From JANOSH01 sp031415695 (GTDB lineage Bacteria; Actinomycetota; Acidimicrobiia; Acidimicrobiales; Ilumatobacteraceae): a DNA stretch of 64,000 nt. The position numbers were made by a program, and so were the translations under genes. The notes under the pieces are model-generated. The model was given only the letters and a program-made list of their open reading frames with translations. It was not told where the DNA came from and did not search any database. Of the stretch, positions 24,954 through 32,933 are shown one piece after another. Every line of letters starts with the position of its first letter. Position 1 is the stretch's first letter. The stretch is taken from the NCBI GenBank assembly GCA_031415695.1, contig JANOSH010000050.1:1-64000 (forward strand). Direction: 5' to 3'.

Positions 24954-26915
24954 ATGACCCCGATGGGCGAGCGGGACGAACCATGGATGATGCGCACGTA
25001 CAGTGGTCACTCCACGGCGCGCGCCTCTAACGAGCTGTATCGAACCAACCTGGCTAAGGGTCAAACAGGCCTTTCGATCGCCTTTGATCTTCCGACCCAA
25101 ACCGGCTACGACCCCGATTCGGCCATGGCGGCGGGCGAAGTCGGCAAGGTTGGTGTGCCCGTGTCGCACCTTGGCGACATGCGGGAGTTACTCGACGGCA
25201 TTCCGCCTGGGCGAATGAATACGTCGATGACTATCAATGCCACAGCGGCGTGGATGCTGGGCTTGTATGCCGCCAACGCCGCGGAACTCGGCGTCGAAAG
25301 TCACGAATTGCGCGGCACCACCCAAAACGACATCGTCAAGGAATACCTGTCTCGGGGCACGTATATTTTTCCGCCCGCGGCTAGTCGGCGGCTTATTGTC
25401 GACATGATTGCGTGGTGCGCAAACAATGCTCCCAAGTGGAACCCCATGAACGTGTGCTCCTATCACTTGCAAGAAGCGGGGGCCACCCCGGTGCAAGAAA
25501 TTGCGTACTCGATGGCCACAGCAATTGGTGTGCTCGATGCCGTTCGTGAGTCGGGCCAGGTGCCGCCCGAGCAATTCGCCGACGTGTTCGGGTCCATCAG
25601 TTTCTTCGTTAACGCCGGTATCCGCTTTATTGAGGAAGTTTGCAAACTGCGGGCTATGACCGAGATGTGGGACGAGATCGGTGAACAGCGGTACGGCGTA
25701 TCCAACCCAAAGCAACGTCGCTTCCGGTACGGCGTGCAGGTCAACAGCCTTGGTCTCACTGAAGCGCAGCCCGAAAACAATGTCCAGCGCATCGTGTTGG
25801 AAATGTTGGCGGTCACGTTGTCGAAGGGTGCTCGGGCCCGCAGCGTTCAGCTGCCAGCATGGAACGAGGCACTCGGTCTTCCTCGCCCGTGGGATCAGCA
25901 GTGGGCGTTACGAATGCAGCAGGTGTTGGCTTTTGAAACCGACCTGTTGGAGTACGGCGATATCTTCGACGGCAGCGTGGTGGTCGAGACCCGCACCGCC
26001 GAGTTGAAGGCGGCGGCCCGGACCGAACTCGACGAAGTGCTCGAACTTGGCGGTGTGTTCGACTGCATTGACCTTCTCAAAGGTCGCCTAGTCAGCAGTC
26101 TTGCTGCTCGCACGCAACGCATCGAAAGTGGCGAGCAGATCGTGGTCGGCGTCAATCAGTTCCGTGAAGCCGAACCGTCACCGCTTGAAGGTGAAGGCTC
26201 CATTCTCAAAGTCGACCCATCGCTCGAAGCCCAAACTGTTTCCGATCTGGTGGAGTGGCGCGCCAACCGAGACTCGAACGCGGTCGACCATGCGCTCGAT
26301 CAGCTTCGACTCGCGGCCACCAGCGCCGACAACATCATGCCGGCCACCATTGCGCTGGCCGTTGTTGGTGGTACGACGGGTGAGTGGGCCGGGGTTTTGC
26401 GTGACGTGTTTGGCGAGTACCGGGCACCCACCGGCGTGGCCGCGGCCGTCGGTCGGCGGGCTGCAGGGCTGCAAAACCTGCAAGATCGGGTCAAGAACGT
26501 GCCCGGGGGACCAATTCGTCTGCTTATTGCCAAGCCAGGCCTTGATGGACATAGCAATGGTGCCGAACAGATAGCTGTGGCTGCACGAGACGCTGGAATG
26601 GAAGTGGTGTATGCGGGTATTCGGCTCACGCCGGCCCAAATCGCCGCGTCGGCGGTCGATGAGGATCCTGATGTCATCGGCCTGTCCATTTTGTCGGGTA
26701 GTCACCTGTCGCTCGTGCCTGAGGTTGTTCGCCTAGTGCGTGCCCTCGGTGTTGAGGCGCCGGTAATTGTCGGGGGCATCATCCCCGACGACGACCAGCG
26801 CCGCCTGCTCGCAGCAGGTGTGGCCGCCGTGTACACCCCCAAGGACTACGAGCTCGGACGAATCATGACTGATATTGCAGATCTGGCAACTTCGCACAGG
26901 AACGGCGCGGCATGA
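24954..26915 (+). CDS. ecm: ethylmalonyl-CoA mutase (MeaA-type, B12-dependent)
   Basis: The 653-residue length and the start ERDEPWMMRTYSGHSTA, then TGLSIAFDLPTQTGYDPD, fit ethylmalonyl-CoA mutase better than methylmalonyl-CoA mutase. TTQNDIVKEYLSRGTYIFPP lines the active site. The C-terminal cobalamin domain has GLDGHSNGAEQIA (DxHxxG, His ligand near 533) and GLSILSGSH. It converts ethylmalonyl-CoA to methylsuccinyl-CoA in the ethylmalonyl-CoA pathway. GAGGTGG precedes ATG 24954. The stop overlaps the next gene as ATGA. Confidence 0.88.
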   Translation: MTPMGERDEPWMMRTYSGHSTARASNELYRTNLAKGQTGLSIAFDLPTQTGYDPDSAMAAGEVGKVGVPVSHLGDMRELLDGIPPGRMNTSMTINATAAWMLGLYAANAAELGVESHELRGTTQNDIVKEYLSRGTYIFPPAASRRLIVDMIAWCANNAPKWNPMNVCSYHLQEAGATPVQEIAYSMATAIGVLDAVRESGQVPPEQFADVFGSISFFVNAGIRFIEEVCKLRAMTEMWDEIGEQRYGVSNPKQRRFRYGVQVNSLGLTEAQPENNVQRIVLEMLAVTLSKGARARSVQLPAWNEALGLPRPWDQQWALRMQQVLAFETDLLEYGDIFDGSVVVETRTAELKAAARTELDEVLELGGVFDCIDLLKGRLVSSLAARTQRIESGEQIVVGVNQFREAEPSPLEGEGSILKVDPSLEAQTVSDLVEWRANRDSNAVDHALDQLRLAATSADNIMPATIALAVVGGTTGEWAGVLRDVFGEYRAPTGVAAAVGRRAAGLQNLQDRVKNVPGGPIRLLIAKPGLDGHSNGAEQIAVAARDAGMEVVYAGIRLTPAQIAASAVDEDPDVIGLSILSGSHLSLVPEVVRLVRALGVEAPVIVGGIIPDDDQRRLLAAGVAAVYTPKDYELGRIMTDIADLATSHRNGAA

Positions 26916-27601
26916 CCAACAAACCAACGACACGGTTGACAATTTTGGCTATCGCCCTGGGTGCTGTCGGCCTCGTGGCCGGCGTCGTCGGCTCTATTGC
27001 CGAGATCCGGTATGGCGGCGCGATTGCTGGACTTGCTGCTCTCGGCATGGTGCTTATCGTTCTTCTGCAGCCCCGACCCAGCGTGGTCAGGGCTGTGGTC
27101 GAAGCTCCGGCCATGGCGTCCATGACCGTCATGCCGTCGAACGAACCGGTCAGTAATGAACTCACCGGCTTGTTCAACGAGAAGTACTTCCGGGCAACGG
27201 TCGATACCCGCGTTCTCGCAGCTAAGCGTCATTTGCGCCCAGTGTCTGTGGCCTTGGTTGCCGTGTCGGACGGTCCGCTGCGCAGCAACATGGCCGACAT
27301 GGTCAAGGTCTCCCAGGCGGTGCGAAGCACGTTGCGAGATAGCGATATCGCCTGCCATCTCGACGACGGGCGGTTGGCCTTCATCTTGGAGGACACCCCT
27401 GAAGATGGCGCGGTGTGGACCCTCGAACGGCTTCGGCGAACCATCAACGAGATCGACACCAACTTTGTGCAATGGGCAGGCATTGCCTGCTACCCGGCTC
27501 ACGCGTTCAACGCAGGCGAGCTCATGGCCAAGGCCGAAGAAGCACTCCAGGCTGCGTGGGAATGGCCCCAGGCCCGCATCGAGGTAGCGACGACGAGTTA
27601 G
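26912..27601 (+). CDS. membrane protein with degenerate GGDEF domain
   Basis: The 229-residue protein has two N-terminal membrane helices (residues 10-52) and a cytoplasmic GGDEF-like domain beginning NELTGLFNEKYF. The signature loop reads HLDDGRLAF instead of GG(D/E)EF, so cyclase activity is unlikely; it may bind nucleotide or act as a scaffold. It is translationally coupled to ecm. Confidence 0.7.
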   Translation: MTNKPTTRLTILAIALGAVGLVAGVVGSIAEIRYGGAIAGLAALGMVLIVLLQPRPSVVRAVVEAPAMASMTVMPSNEPVSNELTGLFNEKYFRATVDTRVLAAKRHLRPVSVALVAVSDGPLRSNMADMVKVSQAVRSTLRDSDIACHLDDGRLAFILEDTPEDGAVWTLERLRRTINEIDTNFVQWAGIACYPAHAFNAGELMAKAEEALQAAWEWPQARIEVATTS

Positions 27602-27669
27602 GGCGGAGTAATAAAGCGAACGGTAGTTGTGAGCAAGCAACGCCGAAGGCGAGTTAACCCCTGCCCTAG

Positions 27670-28413
27670 TCACTGCCACGCGAACACGGGTTGTTCCAGA
27701 TGGTCCACCCGTTCGCCGTGTTGGCCCTCTAGCCCGACTAGGCGGAACTGCAACAGTACGGCTCCGGTTGGCGCATGAATAAGGTCGCGGCCTAGCCGTA
27801 GTTGCACGACGGGCCGGTCGCTTTCGGGGATGTTGACGAAGCGAGGTGAGTCGGTGCGGCACAGTTCGCGCAGGCTGATGCGATGGAGCGAGAACACCTC
27901 GTTCGGGTCTGGGTTCACCGTCGGATTCGCGCCGCCCCAAAACACGTATGGCGTCATCACGTAACCGGATCGTGTGGTGTAGTCATCGAGCTGTCCAACG
28001 AGGTCGGCTTCGGTGAGATGCACACCTACTTCTTCGTACGTTTCCCGCATTGCCGCGTCGAGCAGGGTTTCGCCTGGGTCGAGCCGCCCGCCTGGGAGCG
28101 CCCATTGCCCAGCGTGGCGGCCCATTCGCGTTGCCCGCCGCGTGAGCAGGAATGACGGCCCTCCCGCTGTTCCTTCCATCGAACCGTCGATGACTCCGTC
28201 GGCTGACGTGACACCCGGGATGTTGTTCATCTCATCGATGGTGATTCGGTGCGGATCGTGACCGTGTGCCACAGCGTCGCTGTCCACAATCACGATAGCC
28301 ACAGCAGCCTGGCGCAGACCAGCGCTGTCGTGACGGCGCAGGTCGTGGTGCGCAAGGTTCTCTGAAATGCCAAATCGAAGTCCGTCGGTGTAGCCGAAGC
28401 CATGCAATGTCAC
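27670..28413 (-). CDS. Nudix hydrolase
   Basis: The 247-residue protein has a complete Nudix box, GRLDPGETLLDAAMRETYEE followed by VGV, preceded by HAGQWALPG. The N-terminal segment RRHDSAGLRQAAVAIVIVD resembles CoA-pyrophosphatase-type Nudix enzymes, but the substrate cannot be told. GTG 28413 overlaps the ClC stop. The minus frame is open far upstream, but that part is antisense to ClC. Confidence 0.82.
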   Translation of the reverse strand: MTLHGFGYTDGLRFGISENLAHHDLRRHDSAGLRQAAVAIVIVDSDAVAHGHDPHRITIDEMNNIPGVTSADGVIDGSMEGTAGGPSFLLTRRATRMGRHAGQWALPGGRLDPGETLLDAAMRETYEEVGVHLTEADLVGQLDDYTTRSGYVMTPYVFWGGANPTVNPDPNEVFSLHRISLRELCRTDSPRFVNIPESDRPVVQLRLGRDLIHAPTGAVLLQFRLVGLEGQHGERVDHLEQPVFAWQ

Positions 28414-29699
28414 GACAGTGATACTGCCATTCGTTGCGATCGATAGATGGACCGGCGCGTTGAGCACACGGTGGTGGCCACAGCGCATGTCACCGCTGCG
28501 TACGGTAACGCCGCGCCACCAAAGAGTTCGACGGCCAGCACGGTGCACGCCACGGGAGTATTCGACGCCGCCGCAAAGACGGCGACGAATCCGAGCATTG
28601 CACCGGTCATCGAGGCCAGGCCCAGCGTTGGGGCCAGAGCGGCGCCCAGCGTAGAACCGATGACAAACAGCGGGGTCACCTCGCCACCCTGGAGGCCGGA
28701 ACCGAGACTGACCGTCGTGAACACCAGCTTCCACATGAACAGTGTTGAACCGACAGCGCCGCCGGTTACGGCGAGCGTCGACAGTGGCAGCGACAGGCCG
28801 AGGTAGTCGCGGGTATCGACAACCCACACAAGGATCACGATCACGAAACCGCCGACCATTGGACGCAAGGGTGGCCACGTGATGTGAGCGGCCAGGCGTT
28901 TCACGCCGGTCAACATGACAACGAACACCAACGCAGCCAATCCGCAAGCGACCCCGACAAGTGCGATGCGCCACATCATGTCGACGCCCGGATAGCCATG
29001 CGGGAACTGGGGCATGATGTCGTGGTTCACGTTGAGCGAGCGTGCTGTTTGGTCTGCGATTATTGCGGCCGCAAGACTTGGGGCCACAAGCCGAGTCGAG
29101 ATCCGACCTGCCGTAAGGACTTCGCACGCAAAGACTGCGCCGGCGATCGGCGTGCCGAATACGGCAGCGAACCCGGCGGCGATGGCGATTACGAGCAGGT
29201 TGCGGCGAGCGGCCGGGTGGCGACGGGCGGCCCGGGGTAACTGGTCCGAGAGGCCGGCGGCAACCTGGACTGCGACGCCCTCGCGGCCAGTAGATCCGCC
29301 GGCGAGGTGGGTAAGAATCGTGGTGACGGCGATAAGTGGCGCCATACGCAGCGGTAGATGACGAGTCGGCTGGTGGATCTCGTCGAGCACAAGATTGTTG
29401 CCGGCAACGGCGCGCCCGCCGACGTAGTGGTTCGCCAGTCCGACCATGAGGCCGACTATTGGGAGCAGGTACAACAACCAGCCGTTTTCGTTGCGGGCGG
29501 TGGTAGCCCATGCCAGCCCATGGAGGAACAACGCGGCGCCGAGCCCCGACACGAACCCGACGAAGCCAATAGCGACGAGTACATCGATGAGCCGCCTGAT
29601 CTGTCCCCGCACAATCCGACACGCTACCCAACTGCGCGAGTCATCCAGGCCCTCGATCCCTGTAAGGAATAGCTCTGGTCTCGTCGGGTGGGTTCCCAC
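28410..29699 (-). CDS. ClC-family chloride channel or Cl-/H+ antiporter
   Basis: The 429-residue protein has about 10-12 membrane helices and the ClC filter motifs: GGSTGREGVAVQ (GREGP-like) and LQGGEVTPLFVIGSTLG (GxFxP-like, with the Phe changed). Gln replaces the usual Pro after GREGV(A). Transport direction and ion cannot be deduced. The start may lie nearer residue 30 (VRGQIRRLIDVL), since the first 30 residues are unusual. Coupled to the Nudix gene by GTGA. Confidence 0.85.
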   Translation of the reverse strand: MGTHPTRPELFLTGIEGLDDSRSWVACRIVRGQIRRLIDVLVAIGFVGFVSGLGAALFLHGLAWATTARNENGWLLYLLPIVGLMVGLANHYVGGRAVAGNNLVLDEIHQPTRHLPLRMAPLIAVTTILTHLAGGSTGREGVAVQVAAGLSDQLPRAARRHPAARRNLLVIAIAAGFAAVFGTPIAGAVFACEVLTAGRISTRLVAPSLAAAIIADQTARSLNVNHDIMPQFPHGYPGVDMMWRIALVGVACGLAALVFVVMLTGVKRLAAHITWPPLRPMVGGFVIVILVWVVDTRDYLGLSLPLSTLAVTGGAVGSTLFMWKLVFTTVSLGSGLQGGEVTPLFVIGSTLGAALAPTLGLASMTGAMLGFVAVFAAASNTPVACTVLAVELFGGAALPYAAVTCAVATTVCSTRRSIYRSQRMAVSLS

Positions 29700-29983
29700 A
29701 AAAAGCAGCCCTCTCGCGCCTCAAAGGCGCATCTTTTACTCCGAGCGGTACGGGATTCGCCTTTGCGGTGGGATAGAGCTGTTTTGCTCGACCATCACCA
29801 TTCTCGAACGTCGTCGCGGCCCGCCCTCCGGGCCCTTGGAGTCGAAAACGTGACCGTTCCGTGCCACCGTTTCGACTTCGAGTCGGGTGGCGGGCGACTC
29901 GGGTAGCGGTCGAGTCGGGTGGCGGGCAGGTTTGGGTGGCGAGCGGGTGTCGAGTCGCATCTACGTTCGGTACGCTTGACCGT
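29700..29983. other. divergent intergenic region between ClC and desaturase
   Basis: It holds a small hairpin GCGCC-tcaaa-GGCGC followed by ATCTTTT near 29727, a third partial copy of the GTCGAAA hairpin (29841-29877), a 16-bp tandem repeat and the desaturase promoter TACGCT (29971-29976). I see no gene or tRNA. Confidence 0.5.
29880..29927 (+). repeat. three tandem 16-bp repeats
   Basis: GAGTCGGGTGGCGGGC occurs at 29880-29895 and again at 29912-29927; GACTCGGGTAGCGGTC (three differences) lies between. The first unit merges with the GTCGAAA hairpin on its left. Confidence 0.65.
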
Positions 29984-30955
29984 ATGTCGACCGTTGTTCG
30001 TGGGCTGGGAGGGATGGTTCCGTCCACCGTGTTATTGGTCGAACCGTCGCCCGCCAGCCCTATCGCCGCCACTGGCCGCCCGACAGGCGTGTTACGAGAT
30101 GAACTCCGCCGGATTCCGAACGGACTCAACGCGGTGTCGATCGTGTCGTGCTGGGCCCAGATCATCGGCATCCTGGTGGGTGCGATGTGGTGGGGCCACC
30201 CGTTTGGCTGGGTGATCGCGTTCATCTTGATGGGCCGTGCCCATGCTCAACTGGCCGCGCTCATGCACGAGGCGGCCCACCGTCTGCTTTTTCGTCGCAA
30301 AGCCGTCAACGACTGGGTGGGAAGGTGGTTACTCGGGTACCCAGGTCTGACCAATGTCGACGGCTATCGGCGTGTGCACATGGCTCATCACCGCCAAGAA
30401 TTCGGTCCAGACGAACCCGACATTCCGCTGTACATCGGCTATCCGATCACGCCGGCGTCTCTTAGGCGTAAGTTGACCCGTGACCTCACGGGTCGTACCG
30501 GTGGGAAGCTGCTCCGTGCGCAACTGAGGTCGTGGCGTTCACCCGACCCAAGGCCTCGGCGCACGCTCTACAAGATTCTTGGCGTGCAGGCCGCGTTGGC
30601 TGCGACAAGCGCCTTAGCGGGTTACCCGTTCGTGTACTGGTTGTTGTGGCTATTGCCGTACCTGACTGTGTGGCGGGTGATCAATCGCTTGCGTTCGATC
30701 GCAGAGCACGGCGGCATGATGCAGTCACCCGATCGTCGAGAGACCACGCACTCAGTCGTCCAGCATCTGGGTGCGCGGTCATTCTTGGTGCCGTATTGGA
30801 TCGGCTGGCACCTTGCCCACCATTGCGACTCGGGGGTGCCCATGCGTCATTTGCCCAGGTTTCATCGCGAGCTCATTGCCTCGGGCTACATCGCAGCCGA
30901 CCTCGAGTACCCGTCCTACCGGGCGCTGTGGCGACAACTGACAACTAGTGGCTGA
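29984..30955 (+). CDS. membrane fatty acid desaturase / hydroxylase
   Basis: The 323-residue protein has three histidine boxes, LMHEAAHRL, HMAHHRQE and HLAHHCDSG, which bind the di-iron centre of membrane desaturases, and four to five membrane helices. It could desaturate or hydroxylate an acyl chain or carotenoid. ATG 29984 is 7 nt after TACGCT (29971-29976); earlier in-frame starts read through repeats. Confidence 0.85.
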   Translation: MSTVVRGLGGMVPSTVLLVEPSPASPIAATGRPTGVLRDELRRIPNGLNAVSIVSCWAQIIGILVGAMWWGHPFGWVIAFILMGRAHAQLAALMHEAAHRLLFRRKAVNDWVGRWLLGYPGLTNVDGYRRVHMAHHRQEFGPDEPDIPLYIGYPITPASLRRKLTRDLTGRTGGKLLRAQLRSWRSPDPRPRRTLYKILGVQAALAATSALAGYPFVYWLLWLLPYLTVWRVINRLRSIAEHGGMMQSPDRRETTHSVVQHLGARSFLVPYWIGWHLAHHCDSGVPMRHLPRFHRELIASGYIAADLEYPSYRALWRQLTTSG

Positions 30956-31031
30956 GCGGTGAAGCGAGCGGTATGGAGCCAGCGAAGCCGAAGGCAAGCG
31001 AGTGGCTGAGCGGTACAGCGACCTGTGGGTA

Positions 31032-31391
31032 TCAGGGTGACTCGTGCTCGGCCTCGGCGTCGATGCTGTTTGCATCGTCGCAGCCGGTCGCTATCGCCAG
31101 GCTGCGGCAGATTGCCGACATCGTCGAACGACGGGCCTTTCCGACTGATCGGATGAGCTGTTGCTTGTCGACCAACTGAACGTTGTCGAGGTTGACCACC
31201 GATTGTTTGCGAACGCCGTCCTCCGGGCCGATTGCCACCTCGGTCGACAACCCGCGAACGGTCGACGTAACGGGCGCGACGATGACCGAGTTGAGATAGC
31301 GGCCCATTGGGTCACGGGTGAGTACGACTACCGGTCGCTGCTTGTCGAGCGCCGCAAGCCACACATCGCCGCGACGGGGGTCAGCGGCCAT
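31032..31391 (-). CDS. MazF/PemK-like toxin
   Basis: The 119-residue protein begins PRRGDVWLAALDKQRPVVVL and continues LNSVIVAPVTSTVRGL, the beta-barrel of MazF endoribonucleases. NLDNVQLVDKQQL is also typical. The last 20 residues are an acidic extension. ATG 31391 overlaps the antitoxin gene; an in-frame ATG at 31403 is an alternative. Confidence 0.85.
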   Translation of the reverse strand: MAADPRRGDVWLAALDKQRPVVVLTRDPMGRYLNSVIVAPVTSTVRGLSTEVAIGPEDGVRKQSVVNLDNVQLVDKQQLIRSVGKARRSTMSAICRSLAIATGCDDANSIDAEAEHESP

Positions 31392-31656
31392 CGGTCGGGT
31401 CATCGGCGTACAGTTCGGCCCAGTCTGTGTCGTCTGCGAGATCACGCCAACTCGGGGCCACACGAGCGACGGCGCGTTCCTCATCGCTCTGCGGCACTGC
31501 CGTGTACGCCGCGACGTCGCGGCGGATCCGATCGAGGCGGATGAGTTCGCCAAGCGCCACGTCGATCGCTGCAGACGCGCTCGGCGACCCTGTCAACTCT
31601 CGCACAAGGGCTAGTTTCGCCCTATCTACCGTAATTGTCGCCTTCTCACGCGCCAT
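31381..31656 (-). CDS. MazE/VapB-like antitoxin
   Basis: The 91-residue protein begins MAREKATITVDRAKLALVRE and has SASAAIDVALGELIRLD, an RHH-type DNA-binding segment, then an acidic toxin-binding tail (SWRDLADDTDWAELYADD). ATG 31656 is 7 nt after TAGTAT on the minus strand, so it is probably leaderless. It overlaps the MazF-like gene. Confidence 0.8.
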   Translation of the reverse strand: MAREKATITVDRAKLALVRELTGSPSASAAIDVALGELIRLDRIRRDVAAYTAVPQSDEERAVARVAPSWRDLADDTDWAELYADDPTDGR

Positions 31657-31688
31657 ACCTTGAATACTATCATTGGTAAGGGAAACAC

Positions 31689-31730
31689 GCCCATCAACCG
31701 TTCACCGTTCTTCGTGAACGGTTGATGGGC
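31689..31730 (-). terminator. strong terminator hairpin after glnII
   Basis: GCCCATCAACCGTTCAC (31689-31705) and GTGAACGGTTGATGGGC (31714-31730) are perfect 17-bp arms with an 8-nt loop. It lies 20 nt past the glnII stop. The following bases on the minus strand (GTGTTTCCC) give a weak T-tract. Confidence 0.75.
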
Positions 31731-31749
31731 CACGCGCAAGTAGCCCGAT

Positions 31750-32754
31750 TTACAAGGCGGGGCAAATCGTTTCGACCATCAGGCGGGTGACGGTGTACGG
31801 GTCCATATTGGCGTTTGGCCGACGGTCTTCCATGTAGCCGCACCCGTCGACAGTGACCTGGAGGGGAATACGAACCGACGCACCGCGGTCCGACACGCCG
31901 TAGCTGAACTTGTCCCACGGGGCAGTTTCGTGCTTGCCGGTGAGACGGCTCTGGATGTCGTGGCCGTAGTTGAGGACGTGCTCCTTCACTCGCTTCGACA
32001 ATGCGCCGCACGCCTTGTCGATGAGCTTGTCGCCGCCGGGCTGACGCATGCCGAGGGTTGAGAAGTTGGTGTGGGCACCGGCACCGTTCCAGTCGCCCTT
32101 TTCAGGCTTGGCGTCGAGCGAGATGACAACGTCGAAGTCTTCGGCGATTCGATGCAGTAGCCATCGGGCAACTGACAGCTGATCGGATACTGCTAGCGGG
32201 CCGAGCGGGCCGACTTGGAATTCCCATTGTCCGGGCATCACTTCGGCGTTCGTTCCGCTGATCGACAACCCTGCATCGAGACACGCCTGGGTGTGTAGTT
32301 CGACAATGTCGCGACCGACGACGCGGCCGGTGCCAACACCGCAGTAGTACGGGCCCTGAGGGGCTGGGAAGCCGTCGTTGGGGAAGCCCAGGGGTCGGCC
32401 GCTAGGCGACATCATGGTGTATTCCTGCTCGATACCGAACCACGATTCGTGGGCGGCGAACTTCTTGGCAGCCTTGGCGCAGGCGGCCCGGGTGTTAGTG
32501 GGGTGCGGCTTCATATCGGACAACAGCACTTCACACATGACGAGGATGTTCTTGCCGCCGCGAATGGGGTCTGGGCACGTGAACACTGGCTTCAGGATGC
32601 AGTCGCTCTTTTCGCCAGGTGCCTGGTTGGTCGAAGAACCGTCGAAGCTCCACACCGGCGGCTTGTCGCCCTCCTGCATGATCTTGGTCTTGTTGCGAAG
32701 CAGCGGCGTCGGTTCGGTACCGTCGATCCAGATGTATTCGGCTTGAATGGCCAC
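31750..32754 (-). CDS. glnII: glutamine synthetase type II
   Basis: The 334-residue enzyme is of the short eukaryote-like GSII class: WSFDGSSTNQAPGEKSD, PGQWEFQVGP, NGAGAHTNFST, DRGASVRIP and YMEDRRPNANMDPY. It makes glutamine from glutamate, ammonia and ATP. It lacks the adenylylation tyrosine region of GSI, so control is probably transcriptional or metabolic. GTG 32754 follows GAGAGGAAAT. Confidence 0.92.
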   Translation of the reverse strand: MAIQAEYIWIDGTEPTPLLRNKTKIMQEGDKPPVWSFDGSSTNQAPGEKSDCILKPVFTCPDPIRGGKNILVMCEVLLSDMKPHPTNTRAACAKAAKKFAAHESWFGIEQEYTMMSPSGRPLGFPNDGFPAPQGPYYCGVGTGRVVGRDIVELHTQACLDAGLSISGTNAEVMPGQWEFQVGPLGPLAVSDQLSVARWLLHRIAEDFDVVISLDAKPEKGDWNGAGAHTNFSTLGMRQPGGDKLIDKACGALSKRVKEHVLNYGHDIQSRLTGKHETAPWDKFSYGVSDRGASVRIPLQVTVDGCGYMEDRRPNANMDPYTVTRLMVETICPAL

Positions 32755-32933
32755 GGATTTCCTCTCAGGGTTTGCTTAGTAGTGCAATATTCTGCCGTTG
32801 AACTACGTCAGGCTGCCAGCCCACCGTTTCCTCGGCTTTACCTGAGTGTGAACGCTGTGTGAACGAAGTGACGCGCCACCCGTTCGCATTGCTCGTGTCT
32901 AAGATCGGGGTCGGGCGGAGAAAGAAGGTACGC

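Noticed and set aside
27670..29631. A 653-codon minus-strand frame spanning Nudix and ClC
   Set aside because: Only the last 247 codons encode a Nudix protein; the rest is the antiphase shadow of ClC, with Arg/Pro/His-rich translation.
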